Below, in pieces: positions 33,768 through 42,691 of a DNA stretch of 64,000 nucleotides. A program made the translations under genes and the position numbers. Numbering within the stretch: position 1 is the stretch's first letter; the number at the start of each line of letters is the position of its first letter. Below the pieces are notes generated by a model. That model was not told the DNA's origin. It did no database searches and was given only the letters and a program-made list of their open reading frames with translations. Source of the stretch: Leucobacter tardus (GTDB lineage: Bacteria > Actinomycetota > Actinomycetes > Actinomycetales > Microbacteriaceae); NCBI RefSeq assembly GCF_017583045.1, contig NZ_JAGFBF010000005.1, forward strand, positions 496,001 through 560,000, in the 5' to 3' direction.

Positions 33768-34690
33768 TGGCGATCCTCATCGACCCGCCCGCGTGGCCCG
33801 CGCACGGCACGCTCTGGAGCCACCTCGTCTCCGACCGCGACTACGCCGAACTGCACGCGTTCGCCGCGCGTCTCGCGGTGCCCCGCCGCAGCTTCGACCT
33901 CGACCACTACGACGTTCCCGCTGCGCGCTACGACGATGCGATCGCGCTCGGCGCTCAGGCGGTCACCGCGAAAGAGGTCGTGCATCGGCTGCGCGACTCG
34001 GGTCTGCGGGTGCGCCAAGTCGATAAGCCAAAGCTCGCACCCGTGCGGCGCCGCGCGTACCTGCGCGACGCGTGGGCCGATCTCGGCGCGGACCTCGGAC
34101 TCGCGAGTGCGGCGTGGATCGCGCTCGGGGATGACCTCATCGAGCGCTGGAACGAGGTGCATCGCGCCTATCACGACGAGCGGCACCTCGAAGACGTGCT
34201 GCTCGCGCTCAACCACCTCGGCGTGCGCGGGGAACGGATCTCCCCGATCACGCTGCTCGCGGCCTGGTTCCACGACGCCGTCTACCGGGGCACCGCCGCC
34301 GATGAGCAGGAGTCGGCAGCATTCGCGACCCGGGCACTCACCGCGGTCGCCGCGCCGGCAGACCTCGTCACCGCGGTGGCAGAGCACATCGTCGCCACGA
34401 CACCGGGTCACGAGGTGACGGCACCCGTTCCGTCCCTCATCCATCTGCTCGACGCCGACCTGTCGATCTTCGCCGCCTCGTCGGAGCGCTATGTGGCATA
34501 CACGACGGCGGTGCGGCAGGAGTACGCGCACGTCGCCGACGCCGCCTTCGCGAGTGGACGCCGGGCCATCCTGACCCAGTATCTCGCCGAGCCGAACATC
34601 TACCGGAGCCCCGCTGCGCAGCAGCTGTGGGAGGCGCGGGCGCGGGTCAACCTGCGCACTGAGGTCGAGGAACTCGCACGCACCCTCTGA
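33767..34690 (+). CDS. DUF4031 domain fused to an HD-type predicted phosphohydrolase
   Basis: A 307-residue two-module protein. Residues 1-85 match DUF4031 (MAILIDPPAWPAHGTLWSHL, FDLDHYDVP). Residues about 110-300 form a helical HD-like domain with YHDERHLEDVL (His136), WFHD (His168-Asp169) and LLDADLSIF (Asp229), a plausible divalent-metal site. Substrates are unknown for both modules; HD proteins often cleave nucleotides or phosphoesters. The start overlaps the SDR stop (TGATG), but the tie may be incidental because DUF4031 genes are usually housekeeping neighbours. Confidence 0.8.
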   Translation: MAILIDPPAWPAHGTLWSHLVSDRDYAELHAFAARLAVPRRSFDLDHYDVPAARYDDAIALGAQAVTAKEVVHRLRDSGLRVRQVDKPKLAPVRRRAYLRDAWADLGADLGLASAAWIALGDDLIERWNEVHRAYHDERHLEDVLLALNHLGVRGERISPITLLAAWFHDAVYRGTAADEQESAAFATRALTAVAAPADLVTAVAEHIVATTPGHEVTAPVPSLIHLLDADLSIFAASSERYVAYTTAVRQEYAHVADAAFASGRRAILTQYLAEPNIYRSPAAQQLWEARARVNLRTEVEELARTL

Positions 34691-34756
34691 TCACGATCCC
34701 CTCTCGACTCAAATCTCGCCGGGCGTGCCCCGTTTCGCGTCCGATACGTTTCTGAG

Positions 34757-35401
34757 ATGGAGACACGCACGGGCACCATCGGACTCATGTTCAGCGCGGC
34801 AATCATCGCCGCGCTCCTCTCCGGGTGCGCCCCGGAACCCGAGCCCGCGGCATCGCCGACACCCGACCCCACGGTCGAGGAACCTGCGAGCTCACCCACG
34901 CCCACGCCGACCGACGCGTCGGATGTGACCGAGTCCCCTGATCGCTCGATCCCCGCCTGCGAGGAGCTCATCGGACCTGAATTCGCCGCCGAGTACCTCG
35001 GTGAGGACTGGTCCGCCGTCGAATCGCCCGAGGATGTCCGCGAGCGCTTCGTCTCCGAATTCGGCCCGGTCACCGTGGCAACGTTCGACGACACGGAGAG
35101 CCACCGGTGGTGCACCACGCTGAAGTCTGATGGATCGGAGTTCGGTTCGGTGTTCATCGGCGTCCTGCCGAGCGAGTCACGTGATCAGCTGATCGCGGAA
35201 CTCCGTGATTCCGTGTTCAACGAACTTCCGGACGAGGACATGATCGCCTTCGGCGTCCCCCCGCAGGGATCCATGCCGCTCGGAGACTCGCGACTCTGGC
35301 AAGCATTCATCGGCGATGCCTGGGCCGTCTCACTCAACGACGTTCCGGGCCGGGAAGCGGTCGCTCAGCTGCGTGACCTCCGCCCCGAGTTGACCGAGTA
35401 G
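34757..35401 (+). CDS. Hypothetical lipoprotein
   Basis: A 214-residue protein of unknown function. The signal peptide ends in lipobox LLSGC (Cys24), followed by a Pro/Thr/Ser/Glu-rich linker (about 25-65) that would hold the domain off the membrane, then an acidic alpha/beta domain with two Cys (ACEEL and HRWCTT) that may form a disulfide. I do not recognise a family. ATG 34757 is the only start giving the signal peptide. It precedes the SixA-like gene by 33 bp. Confidence 0.75.
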   Translation: METRTGTIGLMFSAAIIAALLSGCAPEPEPAASPTPDPTVEEPASSPTPTPTDASDVTESPDRSIPACEELIGPEFAAEYLGEDWSAVESPEDVRERFVSEFGPVTVATFDDTESHRWCTTLKSDGSEFGSVFIGVLPSESRDQLIAELRDSVFNELPDEDMIAFGVPPQGSMPLGDSRLWQAFIGDAWAVSLNDVPGREAVAQLRDLRPELTE

Positions 35402-35434
35402 CGTGGCACCGTTCGAGACTCGAAGGAGCAGACC

Positions 35435-35920
35435 ATGCCAGAGCTGGTACTGGTGCGTCACGGCAAGTCGGACTGGGGCGACCCCGGTCTGGCCGATCAC
35501 GAGCGCACACTGAACGACCGGGGGCGCGGCGATGCGCCCCGCATGGCCGCGCGCCTCGCCGGGTCGGGCGTCGGGATCGAGCGGCTCCTGTCGAGCACCG
35601 CCGTACGCGCCCGCACCACCGCCGAGATCTTCGGCGAAACGCTCGGCCTCGCGCCGGAACTCGATCCCGACCTGTATCTTGCGACGGCTGAGACGCTGAT
35701 GGCGACCGCGGCCGCCTGTGGGGCCGAGTCCGTGATGGTCGTGGCGCACGATCCCGGACTCTCCGAGCTCGCCTCCAGATGCTCAGGCGGCGCCATCGAC
35801 CACATGCCGGCCTGTGCCGTCGCGCGTTTCACCTGGCGCGCCGGTTCTTGGGCTGACGCCTCCGGGCGGGCCGCCGACGAGTGGTCCCTCGACACGCCCC
35901 GTTCAGCCTCGGGCCGGTGA
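35435..35920 (+). CDS. SixA-like histidine phosphatase
   Basis: A 161-residue histidine-phosphatase-superfamily protein: phospho-acceptor motif RHG (Arg8-His9-Gly10), LSSTAVRARTTAEIF with a second active-site Arg, and MVVAHDPGLSELA with the second catalytic His. The short length fits SixA, a phosphohistidine phosphatase, rather than phosphoglycerate mutase. GGAG precedes ATG 35435. Its last 18 bp overlap the end of the convergent P450 fusion gene. Confidence 0.87.
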   Translation: MPELVLVRHGKSDWGDPGLADHERTLNDRGRGDAPRMAARLAGSGVGIERLLSSTAVRARTTAEIFGETLGLAPELDPDLYLATAETLMATAAACGAESVMVVAHDPGLSELASRCSGGAIDHMPACAVARFTWRAGSWADASGRAADEWSLDTPRSASGR

Positions 35921-38869
35921 CGGCAGCGCCGCGCACACCCCCGTCGCCCAGTCGCGAGCAGCTTCGGTCGCGGGAATCGGGCCGCCCGCGTCGTGCCGCC
36001 CGTACTCCCCGATCTGACGGGCGCCGCACGCGCGCAGCGCCTCGGTGATGAGTTCACTGCCACGCGAATAGGTGCGATCGTAGCTCCGATCCCCCATGCC
36101 GAACACCGCGAACCGGAGTTCCGACAGGTCAGGTCGTTCCGCGAGCAGCTGCGCGACGAACGGTCGGGCGGATGTCGGCACCTCCCCGTCGCCGTAGGTT
36201 GCGCATACGAGGAGGTACAGGCGGTCAGGATCGAGGTCATCGATGCCCGTCTCGCCGAGGTCGCGCACCTCGACGTCGGTGTCGTCGCTGAAAAGCTGAC
36301 GCAGATCTTCCGCAACGAGTTCCGCTCCGCCCGACTCGGTGCCGAACAGCACAGTCGTGCCGATGCCGGGGTCGAGCGCCTCGCCGTCGGCGCTGGGCAG
36401 CGGCGGCAGCTCCAGGGTTGCGTCCGCGGCGGCCTCCAACTGCGCCGCGCGGCTCCGGAGCTTCGACCGCTCACGACCGGGGGCCGCCGTCAGGCGTTCG
36501 CGCAGGTCGATGCGCCGCCACCCCTCGAAGTCGATCTCGGTTTCGAGCGCCGGCAGTCCCGGAGCCGTCGTCGTGACCGCACCCGACCGCAGGTCGGCGA
36601 CGACCTTCTGCGCGAGTTCCCTGGCATCGGTGCGCTGATCGGGGATGGTCCCGCGCGGGCCGCGTCGCAACCAGCCCGCCGTGTACAGCCCCGCCGCGAT
36701 CCTCCCATCAGGGTGCGCCCCCGGCTGCAGTTCGCGCGCGGCGTCGACGTCACCCGCGAAGCCGATCGCGGTGATGACGTCGTCGGCCGGGAGCAGCTCC
36801 TCACCGTCAGCGCCGCGCACCTCGACCGCTGTGACGGCGTCGGTGCCCGCGCCTGTTCCCATGATCACCGCGGGTGTCGCACCGAACCACCAGTGGATCG
36901 TGACGCGGGACTCGGGGAGATCGGACTCGGCCAACGCCCGCACGGCGTCGATACGGGCATCTCGGCCGTCGTCCGGGAGAGCGCCCGCGCCGTGCACGCG
37001 GTGCGCCACCCCCGACAGCCCGGCGAGCTCACGCACCATCACCGGATCGAACTTCGCGTCCGCCGGGGCACTCCGACCGAGCAAGTGAATCGTCCGCACC
37101 CGTTCGGTGAAGCGGTGGTGCGCAGCGTCATCGATATCTGATCCGACGAAGCCGGCCGCGTCGCGAGCGATGATGCGCGCGAGGTCCATGGCGACGTTGC
37201 CGTGCCCGACGACGACGACGCGCTCGCCGAGTGGTTCCGGCTCAGGTGCGTCCGGGTACCCGTTCAGGAAGCGGGTCACCTCACCCGCGCCTCGCACACG
37301 ACCCCGTTCCGCACCGGGAATCTGGAGCTGCGCGTCGGCATGCAGTCCGGTCGCGAGTACGACGACGTCGTACGCGTCTTCCAGTTCGCGCAGGGTGACG
37401 TCCGTTCCGAGGCGAACATTGCCGCGGAATCGCACGCCCTCAGCACTGAACAGCCGATCGAACTGGCGGGCGACCGCCTTGGTGCCCTGGTGGTCGGCGG
37501 CGACGCCGTAGCGGACCAGCCCGTAGGGGGTCGGAAGCTCGTCGAACACTTCGATGGGCGCTTCGGGGAACGTGCGCTTGAGCGCTTGCGCTGAAAAGCA
37601 CCCGGACGGCCCCGACCCGACCACCGCGATGCGTGGGGCAGGCGACGTCTGCCCTGTCGGCTCTCCAATGGGTGTCGAGCGACGCCCCGTCCACGTGATC
37701 GGCAGCTTCGTCATGCCGCGGAACACCCAGCCGCCGATCTCGGGCGGATCCTCATCGATGAGCGCGAGACCCTCCAGTGACGAGAACAGGAGCGGCAGCG
37801 CGACCTCCGCGACCTCGGCGCGTGCCGCCCAGGCCCCCAGGCACACGTGCACGCCCTTGCCGAACGCGAGGTGCGGTTTCGCTTCTCGGCGCACATCGAA
37901 GCGATCCGGCTCGTCCCACACCTGCTCATCCCGGTTCGCCGACAGGATGCAGATGCCGAGTCGTGCACCGGCGGGCAACCGAACGCCGGCAAGTACGGTG
38001 TCGTGCTTCACCTGGCGCGAGTACAGCCCGATGGGGGCGACCCAGCGGATCGTCTCGTCGAACGCCGCGTTCCAGAGCGCCGGATCGGTTTCGACCGCCG
38101 CTCGCTGCTCCGGGTGCGAGAGCAAGCCCCACGCGGCAACGCCCAGGGCGTCCCTGGGTTCGTTGAGGCCGCCGCCGATCGTCATCTTGACGTTGGCCCG
38201 GATCCGCTCCAACGGCATCCGGTAGTCCGGAATCTGCAGCAGCTGCGACAGCAGCGACTCGTTGGGGTTGGCTGCGTGCCAGGCGAGCATCTCGTCGAGG
38301 GCGACATCGACCTCGTCGAACGATTGCTTGCCGAGTGCCCACACCTCGGGATCATCGGCGTAGTTGCCGGTCGCATCGATCATGGTCTGCGACCACCGCT
38401 GCAGGTCCTCCTGGGTCGCGTTGTGGAGGCCGATGAGCTCGCGCAGGCTCTCCGCCGCGAAGGGGGCGGCGAAGTCCCAGACGAGGTCGGCTCCGGGGCC
38501 CTTCACGATGAGCTCATCAAGATACCGCTCGGCGTTGCGCTGGAACTTCGCCTTCCAGACGCGCTGCACGGCCCCGGGGCGCAGCGCGGGCTGCCAGGCC
38601 TTGCGCTCGAGGTAGTGCTCCGGGTCATCGCGCCGAAGCATCGAGTGACCCATCGCCCGAATCTGCAGCGAGTCCTCCTCGTCGGCCGAGTAGACCACTT
38701 GGTCGAGCTCAGTCGCGTGCACCGCGGCGTACGAAGTCACCAGATACCGGTTGACGCTCGGCACCCAGTGCACTCCTCCCTCGGCGCGGAGACGCTCGTA
38801 GATCGGGAACGGATCCCGGTACAGATCGGGGATCGTGACCCAGTCGGCGATCGGTGCTTCGGTACTCAT
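35903..38869 (-). CDS. Self-contained cytochrome P450 - ferredoxin/adrenodoxin-reductase - flavodoxin triple fusion
   Basis: A 988-residue protein. Residues 1-395 are a P450: I-helix GGGLNEPRDA instead of the usual AGxDTT, ExxR (Glu272/Arg275) and heme loop FGKGVHVCLG (Cys343). Residues about 410-770 are an adrenodoxin-reductase/FprA-type module: FAD loop VVGSGPSG, PTPYGLVRYGVAADH, NADPH loop VVVGHGNVAMD. Residues about 838-985 are an FMN flavodoxin: LFGTESGGAE, CATYGDGEVPTS, VFGMGDRSYD. Predicted path: NADPH-FAD-FMN-heme in one chain. ATG 38869 follows GAGGA; GTG 38884 would add five residues. It is divergent from a LysR gene. The substrate is unknown. Confidence 0.92.
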   Translation of the reverse strand: MSTEAPIADWVTIPDLYRDPFPIYERLRAEGGVHWVPSVNRYLVTSYAAVHATELDQVVYSADEEDSLQIRAMGHSMLRRDDPEHYLERKAWQPALRPGAVQRVWKAKFQRNAERYLDELIVKGPGADLVWDFAAPFAAESLRELIGLHNATQEDLQRWSQTMIDATGNYADDPEVWALGKQSFDEVDVALDEMLAWHAANPNESLLSQLLQIPDYRMPLERIRANVKMTIGGGLNEPRDALGVAAWGLLSHPEQRAAVETDPALWNAAFDETIRWVAPIGLYSRQVKHDTVLAGVRLPAGARLGICILSANRDEQVWDEPDRFDVRREAKPHLAFGKGVHVCLGAWAARAEVAEVALPLLFSSLEGLALIDEDPPEIGGWVFRGMTKLPITWTGRRSTPIGEPTGQTSPAPRIAVVGSGPSGCFSAQALKRTFPEAPIEVFDELPTPYGLVRYGVAADHQGTKAVARQFDRLFSAEGVRFRGNVRLGTDVTLRELEDAYDVVVLATGLHADAQLQIPGAERGRVRGAGEVTRFLNGYPDAPEPEPLGERVVVVGHGNVAMDLARIIARDAAGFVGSDIDDAAHHRFTERVRTIHLLGRSAPADAKFDPVMVRELAGLSGVAHRVHGAGALPDDGRDARIDAVRALAESDLPESRVTIHWWFGATPAVIMGTGAGTDAVTAVEVRGADGEELLPADDVITAIGFAGDVDAARELQPGAHPDGRIAAGLYTAGWLRRGPRGTIPDQRTDARELAQKVVADLRSGAVTTTAPGLPALETEIDFEGWRRIDLRERLTAAPGRERSKLRSRAAQLEAAADATLELPPLPSADGEALDPGIGTTVLFGTESGGAELVAEDLRQLFSDDTDVEVRDLGETGIDDLDPDRLYLLVCATYGDGEVPTSARPFVAQLLAERPDLSELRFAVFGMGDRSYDRTYSRGSELITEALRACGARQIGEYGRHDAGGPIPATEAARDWATGVCAALPSPARG

Positions 38870-38871
38870 CG

Positions 38872-38961
38872 TAGTCGTCCTCACAACTTCATCGGTGTTG
38901 CTTCGAGTATGGAGCGGCGCGAACAGTTACGAAAGCGGAATTAGTCGTAGTACTTCATCGG
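38872..38961. promoter_or_regulatory. Direct repeats in the P450-LysR divergent promoter
   Basis: ACTTCATCGG occurs at 38886-38895 and 38952-38961, each preceded by TAGTCGT (38872-38878 and 38942-38948) with spacers of 7 and 3 bp. The copies flank the 112-bp divergent region and are candidate binding sites for the adjacent LysR regulator. Confidence 0.45.
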
Positions 38962-38981
38962 AAATACCGGATAATGGGACG

Positions 38982-39905
38982 ATGAGCATCGCCGCCCGGG
39001 TCGTTCCCGCATTCACCCTGAAGCAGCTGGCCTACCTCGTCGCCGCTGTCGAGGTCGGGACCATCACGGGGGCCGCCACCCGGCTCAACGTGTCCTCCTC
39101 GGCACTCTCCGACGCGATCACCGAACTCGAGTCGGCGATCCAGGAACAGCTGTGCATCCGCCGGCGCGCCCACGGACTCACGCTGACCCCGAGCGGCGAA
39201 CGCATCGTGGCGCACGCGAGGCGCGTGCTCGCCGAAGCCGATGAACTCACTCGTGCCGTCGGCGGCACCGACACGCTCTCGGGGCCGATCGTGATCGGCT
39301 GCTACCCGACCCTCGCGCCGATCGTGCTGCCGCGCCTCCTCCGCGAGTTCGGTGCCCAGCACCCGCAGGTCGATCTCACGATCCGAGAGGCGACGCAGGA
39401 CCAGCTCGCCGAGGACATCGCCGCCGGACGAGTCGACGTCGCATTCGTCTACGACATGCTCGTGCCGGCCGAGACCGAGCGGGTGCAGCTGGCTGCGTTT
39501 CCCGCGCACGTGGTACTGGCCGCCGACCACGCGCTCGCCGACCGCGACACGGTGCGGCTGACAGACCTTGTCGACGACGATCTCATCCTCCTCGACGCTC
39601 CCCCGTCGAGCGAGCACACCCTCTCGGTGTTCGACGCGCAGGGGCTCACTCCACGCGTGCGACACCGTACCTCGAGCTACGAAGTGGTCCGCACGCTCGT
39701 CGCCCGCGGGCTCGGCTACGGGATCCTCGTCTCGCGGGTGACGAACCCGCGCAGTTACGAAGGCCTTCCGCTCGTCGTGAAGCCCATCGATCCCCCGGTC
39801 GCACCGGTGGCGATCGATATGATCTGGGCTCCGAACCGCCCGGTCCCCGCACGCACCCGAGCACTCATCGGGTTCGCGCGAGGACTGGACTGGGGCGCGG
39901 CTTAG
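38982..39905 (+). CDS. LysR-family transcriptional regulator
   Basis: A 307-residue LysR regulator. The N-terminal winged helix (TLKQLAYLVAAVEVGTITGA, ATRLNVSSSALSDAITELE) is followed by a type-II periplasmic-fold effector domain (IVIGCYPTLAPIVLPRLL, VDVAFVYDM). ATG 38982 is chosen because the HTH begins 12 residues later; the open frame further upstream crosses the promoter region. LysR genes usually control the divergent neighbour, here the P450 fusion, through sites between them. The stop overlaps that of the aldehyde dehydrogenase on the other strand. Confidence 0.9.
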   Translation: MSIAARVVPAFTLKQLAYLVAAVEVGTITGAATRLNVSSSALSDAITELESAIQEQLCIRRRAHGLTLTPSGERIVAHARRVLAEADELTRAVGGTDTLSGPIVIGCYPTLAPIVLPRLLREFGAQHPQVDLTIREATQDQLAEDIAAGRVDVAFVYDMLVPAETERVQLAAFPAHVVLAADHALADRDTVRLTDLVDDDLILLDAPPSSEHTLSVFDAQGLTPRVRHRTSSYEVVRTLVARGLGYGILVSRVTNPRSYEGLPLVVKPIDPPVAPVAIDMIWAPNRPVPARTRALIGFARGLDWGAA

Positions 39906-41350
39906 ACCGTGATCACCTTCGGCGCCGCCACCGACTTCAGGCCGTGCGCGCCGAACTCGAGGCCGTACCCCGACGCCTTGACTCCCCCGAACGGCACCAT
40001 GGGGTTGAGCGTGCCGTGCTGGTTGATCCAGACGGTGCCGGCCTCCAAGCGGTCGGCGACACGACGGGCTTCGGCGGGATCGCCCCACACCGACGCGCCG
40101 AGCCCCTGGGCGGATGCGTTCGCGCGTGCCACCGCGTCGTCGAGATCGGTGTAGCGGATCACCGGGATGACGGGGCCGAACTGCTCCTGCTCGACGAGGT
40201 CGGCGCCGTCGCTGATGTCGGTCACGATGGTGGTGCGGTAGAAGCGCGGTCCGAGCTCGGGCGCCGCCTCGCCGCCGGTGACGACGGTCGCGCCGCGTTG
40301 CCGCGCATCGTCGACGAGCCGGCTGACGATGTCGAACTGCTGCGGGGTCGTCAGCGGGCCGAGCAGGTTCTCCTCATCAGCACCGGGCCCCATCGGGATC
40401 GACTCGGCCAGAGAAGCCAGCGCGGCCACCACCTCGTCGTGGACCGACTCGTGGACGTAGAGCCGCTTCAGGGCGGCGCAGGTCTGCCCGGTGTTGATGA
40501 AGATGCCCCAGAAGAGCGCTTCGCCGATCTCCGAAGCGTTCGCGCCGGGGAGTACGATGCCCGGGTCGTTGCCGCCGAGCTCCAGAGTCAGGCGCGCGAG
40601 GTTGTCGGCGGAGCTCCGCACGATCTCGCGCCCCGTCTCGGTGGAGCCGGTGAACATGACCTTGTCGATGCGGGGGTGCCCGGCGATCCGCGCACCGACC
40701 TCTCGGTTGCCCGACACGACGGTCAACACGCCGTCCGGGAGATGACGGTTCATGAGCTCGACGACCGCGAGCACACTCAGCGGCGTCGAGCTGCTCGGCT
40801 TCACGACCACCGCGTTCCCCATGCGCAGGGACGGTGCGATCTGCCAGATGCCGATGAGTGCCGGCCAGTTCCACGGACCGATTGCGGCGACCACGCCGAG
40901 CGGCACGTAGTGGAGCTCGGACCGGGTGCCCTCGGCCTCGAACAGCAGCTCGGGTTCGATGATGGTGTCTGCGGCGTTCCGCACCCACACGGCGCACCCG
41001 GCGGCTTCGAAGCGCGCCCCCGCGCCGTTCAGGGGTTTGCCCTGCTCGCTCGCGATGATGCGGGCGAGCTCCTCGGCGTGGGCGTCGATCTCGTCTGCGG
41101 CGAGGTGGAGGATGCGCGAGCGCTCCTCGTGGCCGAGCGCGGCCCAGCCGGTCTGCGCCGCACGAGCGGCGTCGACCGCCGCGTCGAGATCGACGATCGT
41201 GTGGACCGGGGCGTACCCGATCGTCTCACCGGTCGCGGCGTCCGGGATCGCCCGGCCCTGTTCGGGGTCGACGGTGATGGCGTCGAGCAGTGGGCTGCTC
41301 GATGGCGCCGCGGTGGGTGCTGCTGTGGTCGGTGATTCTGTGTTCGTCAT
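39902..41350 (-). CDS. NAD(P)-dependent aldehyde dehydrogenase
   Basis: A 482-residue ALDH-superfamily enzyme with PWNWPALIGIWQIAPSL, KPSSSTP (cofactor), FTGSTETG, general base Glu in LELGGNDPG and nucleophile Cys in NTGQTCAALKR. It oxidises an aldehyde to the acid. ATG 41350 has AGGAA upstream; an upstream in-frame start lacks one. A 20-residue Ala/Thr/Pro-rich N-terminus precedes the fold. It is the last gene of the TRAP operon, 51 bp after the binding-protein stop, and convergent with LysR. The substrate is probably made from the imported acid or amide. Confidence 0.9.
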   Translation of the reverse strand: MTNTESPTTAAPTAAPSSSPLLDAITVDPEQGRAIPDAATGETIGYAPVHTIVDLDAAVDAARAAQTGWAALGHEERSRILHLAADEIDAHAEELARIIASEQGKPLNGAGARFEAAGCAVWVRNAADTIIEPELLFEAEGTRSELHYVPLGVVAAIGPWNWPALIGIWQIAPSLRMGNAVVVKPSSSTPLSVLAVVELMNRHLPDGVLTVVSGNREVGARIAGHPRIDKVMFTGSTETGREIVRSSADNLARLTLELGGNDPGIVLPGANASEIGEALFWGIFINTGQTCAALKRLYVHESVHDEVVAALASLAESIPMGPGADEENLLGPLTTPQQFDIVSRLVDDARQRGATVVTGGEAAPELGPRFYRTTIVTDISDGADLVEQEQFGPVIPVIRYTDLDDAVARANASAQGLGASVWGDPAEARRVADRLEAGTVWINQHGTLNPMVPFGGVKASGYGLEFGAHGLKSVAAPKVITV

Positions 41351-41401
41351 GACAATGGTTCCTGATCCTCTGGTCTCGGGTACGGGGCGCGCCAACGCGG
41401 C

Positions 41402-42547
41402 TCAGCGGTCGGCGAACGAGGACACGCAGGCGACGGTGGCGTCGTCGTATGCGACATCGTCGTAGGTCTCAAGCCCGGCCTTGTACTCGTCGAGCACCCC
41501 TTGCGCGTCGTCGAGACCCTGCTCGGTGGCGAGATCGACCCACATCTGCTCACCGGTGTCGCCGAGAGAGTCGCGCCACTCGGCGGTCTGCTCCTCGTCC
41601 CACGCCTTGAGCGAGCGCACGGTCGGCGCCTCGAGCATCTGCTCGCACTGACCCGCCGCGACCTCGTTGAACGCGGCGATCCCCTCGCCTGTGTTGAGCT
41701 CCTCGGTCACGCGGTCGAGCGCCTCGCGCAGGTCGTCTGGCAGATCCTCGTAGGCTCCGGCGTTCACCCACATGCCGAACGTGGAGTACTGCCCCACGCC
41801 CGGGTCGGTCCACTCGGGCAGCAGCTCCATCAGTCCGTAGTTCACGGGGAAGTCGATGGCGCCGCCGATCGCGGAGACGACTCCGCGCTCGACCGACTCG
41901 TAAGTCTCTGGGGCGGTGACCGCCACGATGTTCGCCCCCTCGTCGCCGATCGCCTGCTGGATGATCGGGCCCGAGACACGCACCTGCGCGCCTTGGAACT
42001 GGTCGGTGCTCGTGATCGCATCGTGTCCGCCGAGGAGGAAGCGCCCCACTGGCCAGGTGGCGACGTGGTGCAGCCCGTTGCGCTCCATGATCTCCTGTGC
42101 CGGCGCATAGTTCTGGTGCAGATCGTAGATGGACTGCATTGCCGCCTGCGCGTTCTGGCTCAGGAACGGGATGCTCACCATACTCGTGGACGGGAAGTAC
42201 TGCGGCGTGTAGTCGGGCACCGTCACCCCGATCTGCGCGCGTCCGTCGCGCACGCAGTCGGCGACCTCGGGCGCCTTGCACAGCGACTCGGTGGCGGTCC
42301 GCTCGAAAGAGAGACGGCCGTCGGTCTCCTCCTCCACGCGGTCCATGAACCAGTCCTGCACGGCGGCGTTCGGGGTGTCTGCCTGCGCACCCGTGACGAG
42401 CGTCCAGGTGACGGTTTCGCCCTCACCTGATCCTGACGAATTGTTGATACCGGCGCAGCCGGTGAGTGCCAGGCCGGCGACGGCGACGACGGCGAGTCCG
42501 CTCGTGCGGAGGCCGCCGCGAGTCCGGCGATGAGATGTCGAGAACAT
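41402..42547 (-). CDS. dctP: TRAP transporter, DctP-type substrate-binding lipoprotein
   Basis: A 381-residue TRAP-family solute receptor. Signal peptide with lipobox ALTGC (Cys31), polar linker, then the DctP fold with QIGVTVPDYTPQYFPSTSM, the selectivity-Arg stretch FQGAQVRVSGPIIQQ and VVSAIGGAIDFPVNYGL. TRAP receptors bind organic acids and depend on a conserved Arg for the carboxylate; QVRVSGP supplies it here. ATG 42547 follows AAAGGA; the frame upstream lacks a signal. It is tethered as a lipoprotein, as expected in a Gram-positive cell. It delivers cargo to DctQM encoded upstream. Confidence 0.9.
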   Translation of the reverse strand: MFSTSHRRTRGGLRTSGLAVVAVAGLALTGCAGINNSSGSGEGETVTWTLVTGAQADTPNAAVQDWFMDRVEEETDGRLSFERTATESLCKAPEVADCVRDGRAQIGVTVPDYTPQYFPSTSMVSIPFLSQNAQAAMQSIYDLHQNYAPAQEIMERNGLHHVATWPVGRFLLGGHDAITSTDQFQGAQVRVSGPIIQQAIGDEGANIVAVTAPETYESVERGVVSAIGGAIDFPVNYGLMELLPEWTDPGVGQYSTFGMWVNAGAYEDLPDDLREALDRVTEELNTGEGIAAFNEVAAGQCEQMLEAPTVRSLKAWDEEQTAEWRDSLGDTGEQMWVDLATEQGLDDAQGVLDEYKAGLETYDDVAYDDATVACVSSFADR

Positions 42548-42691
42548 CGTTGTCCTTTCTGATGATTCACCTCGGCGTCGAGGCGTCTGATTCTGATTGT
42601 TCTGCAGCCTCACGGCCACGTGGTTGGTGAAGGGCGCACGTCGGTCAGCAGTTCGCGCACGCCCCGGGGCTATTCGGTGGCACGCCCCCGG

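Noticed and set aside
35903-38869. P450 fusion as an assembly or frameshift artefact joining separate genes
   Set aside because: The frame is open throughout, the linkers (about residues 395-410 and 775-835) are Pro/Ala/Glu-rich as in natural multidomain proteins, and no internal start with a strong ribosome-binding site is evident at the joints.
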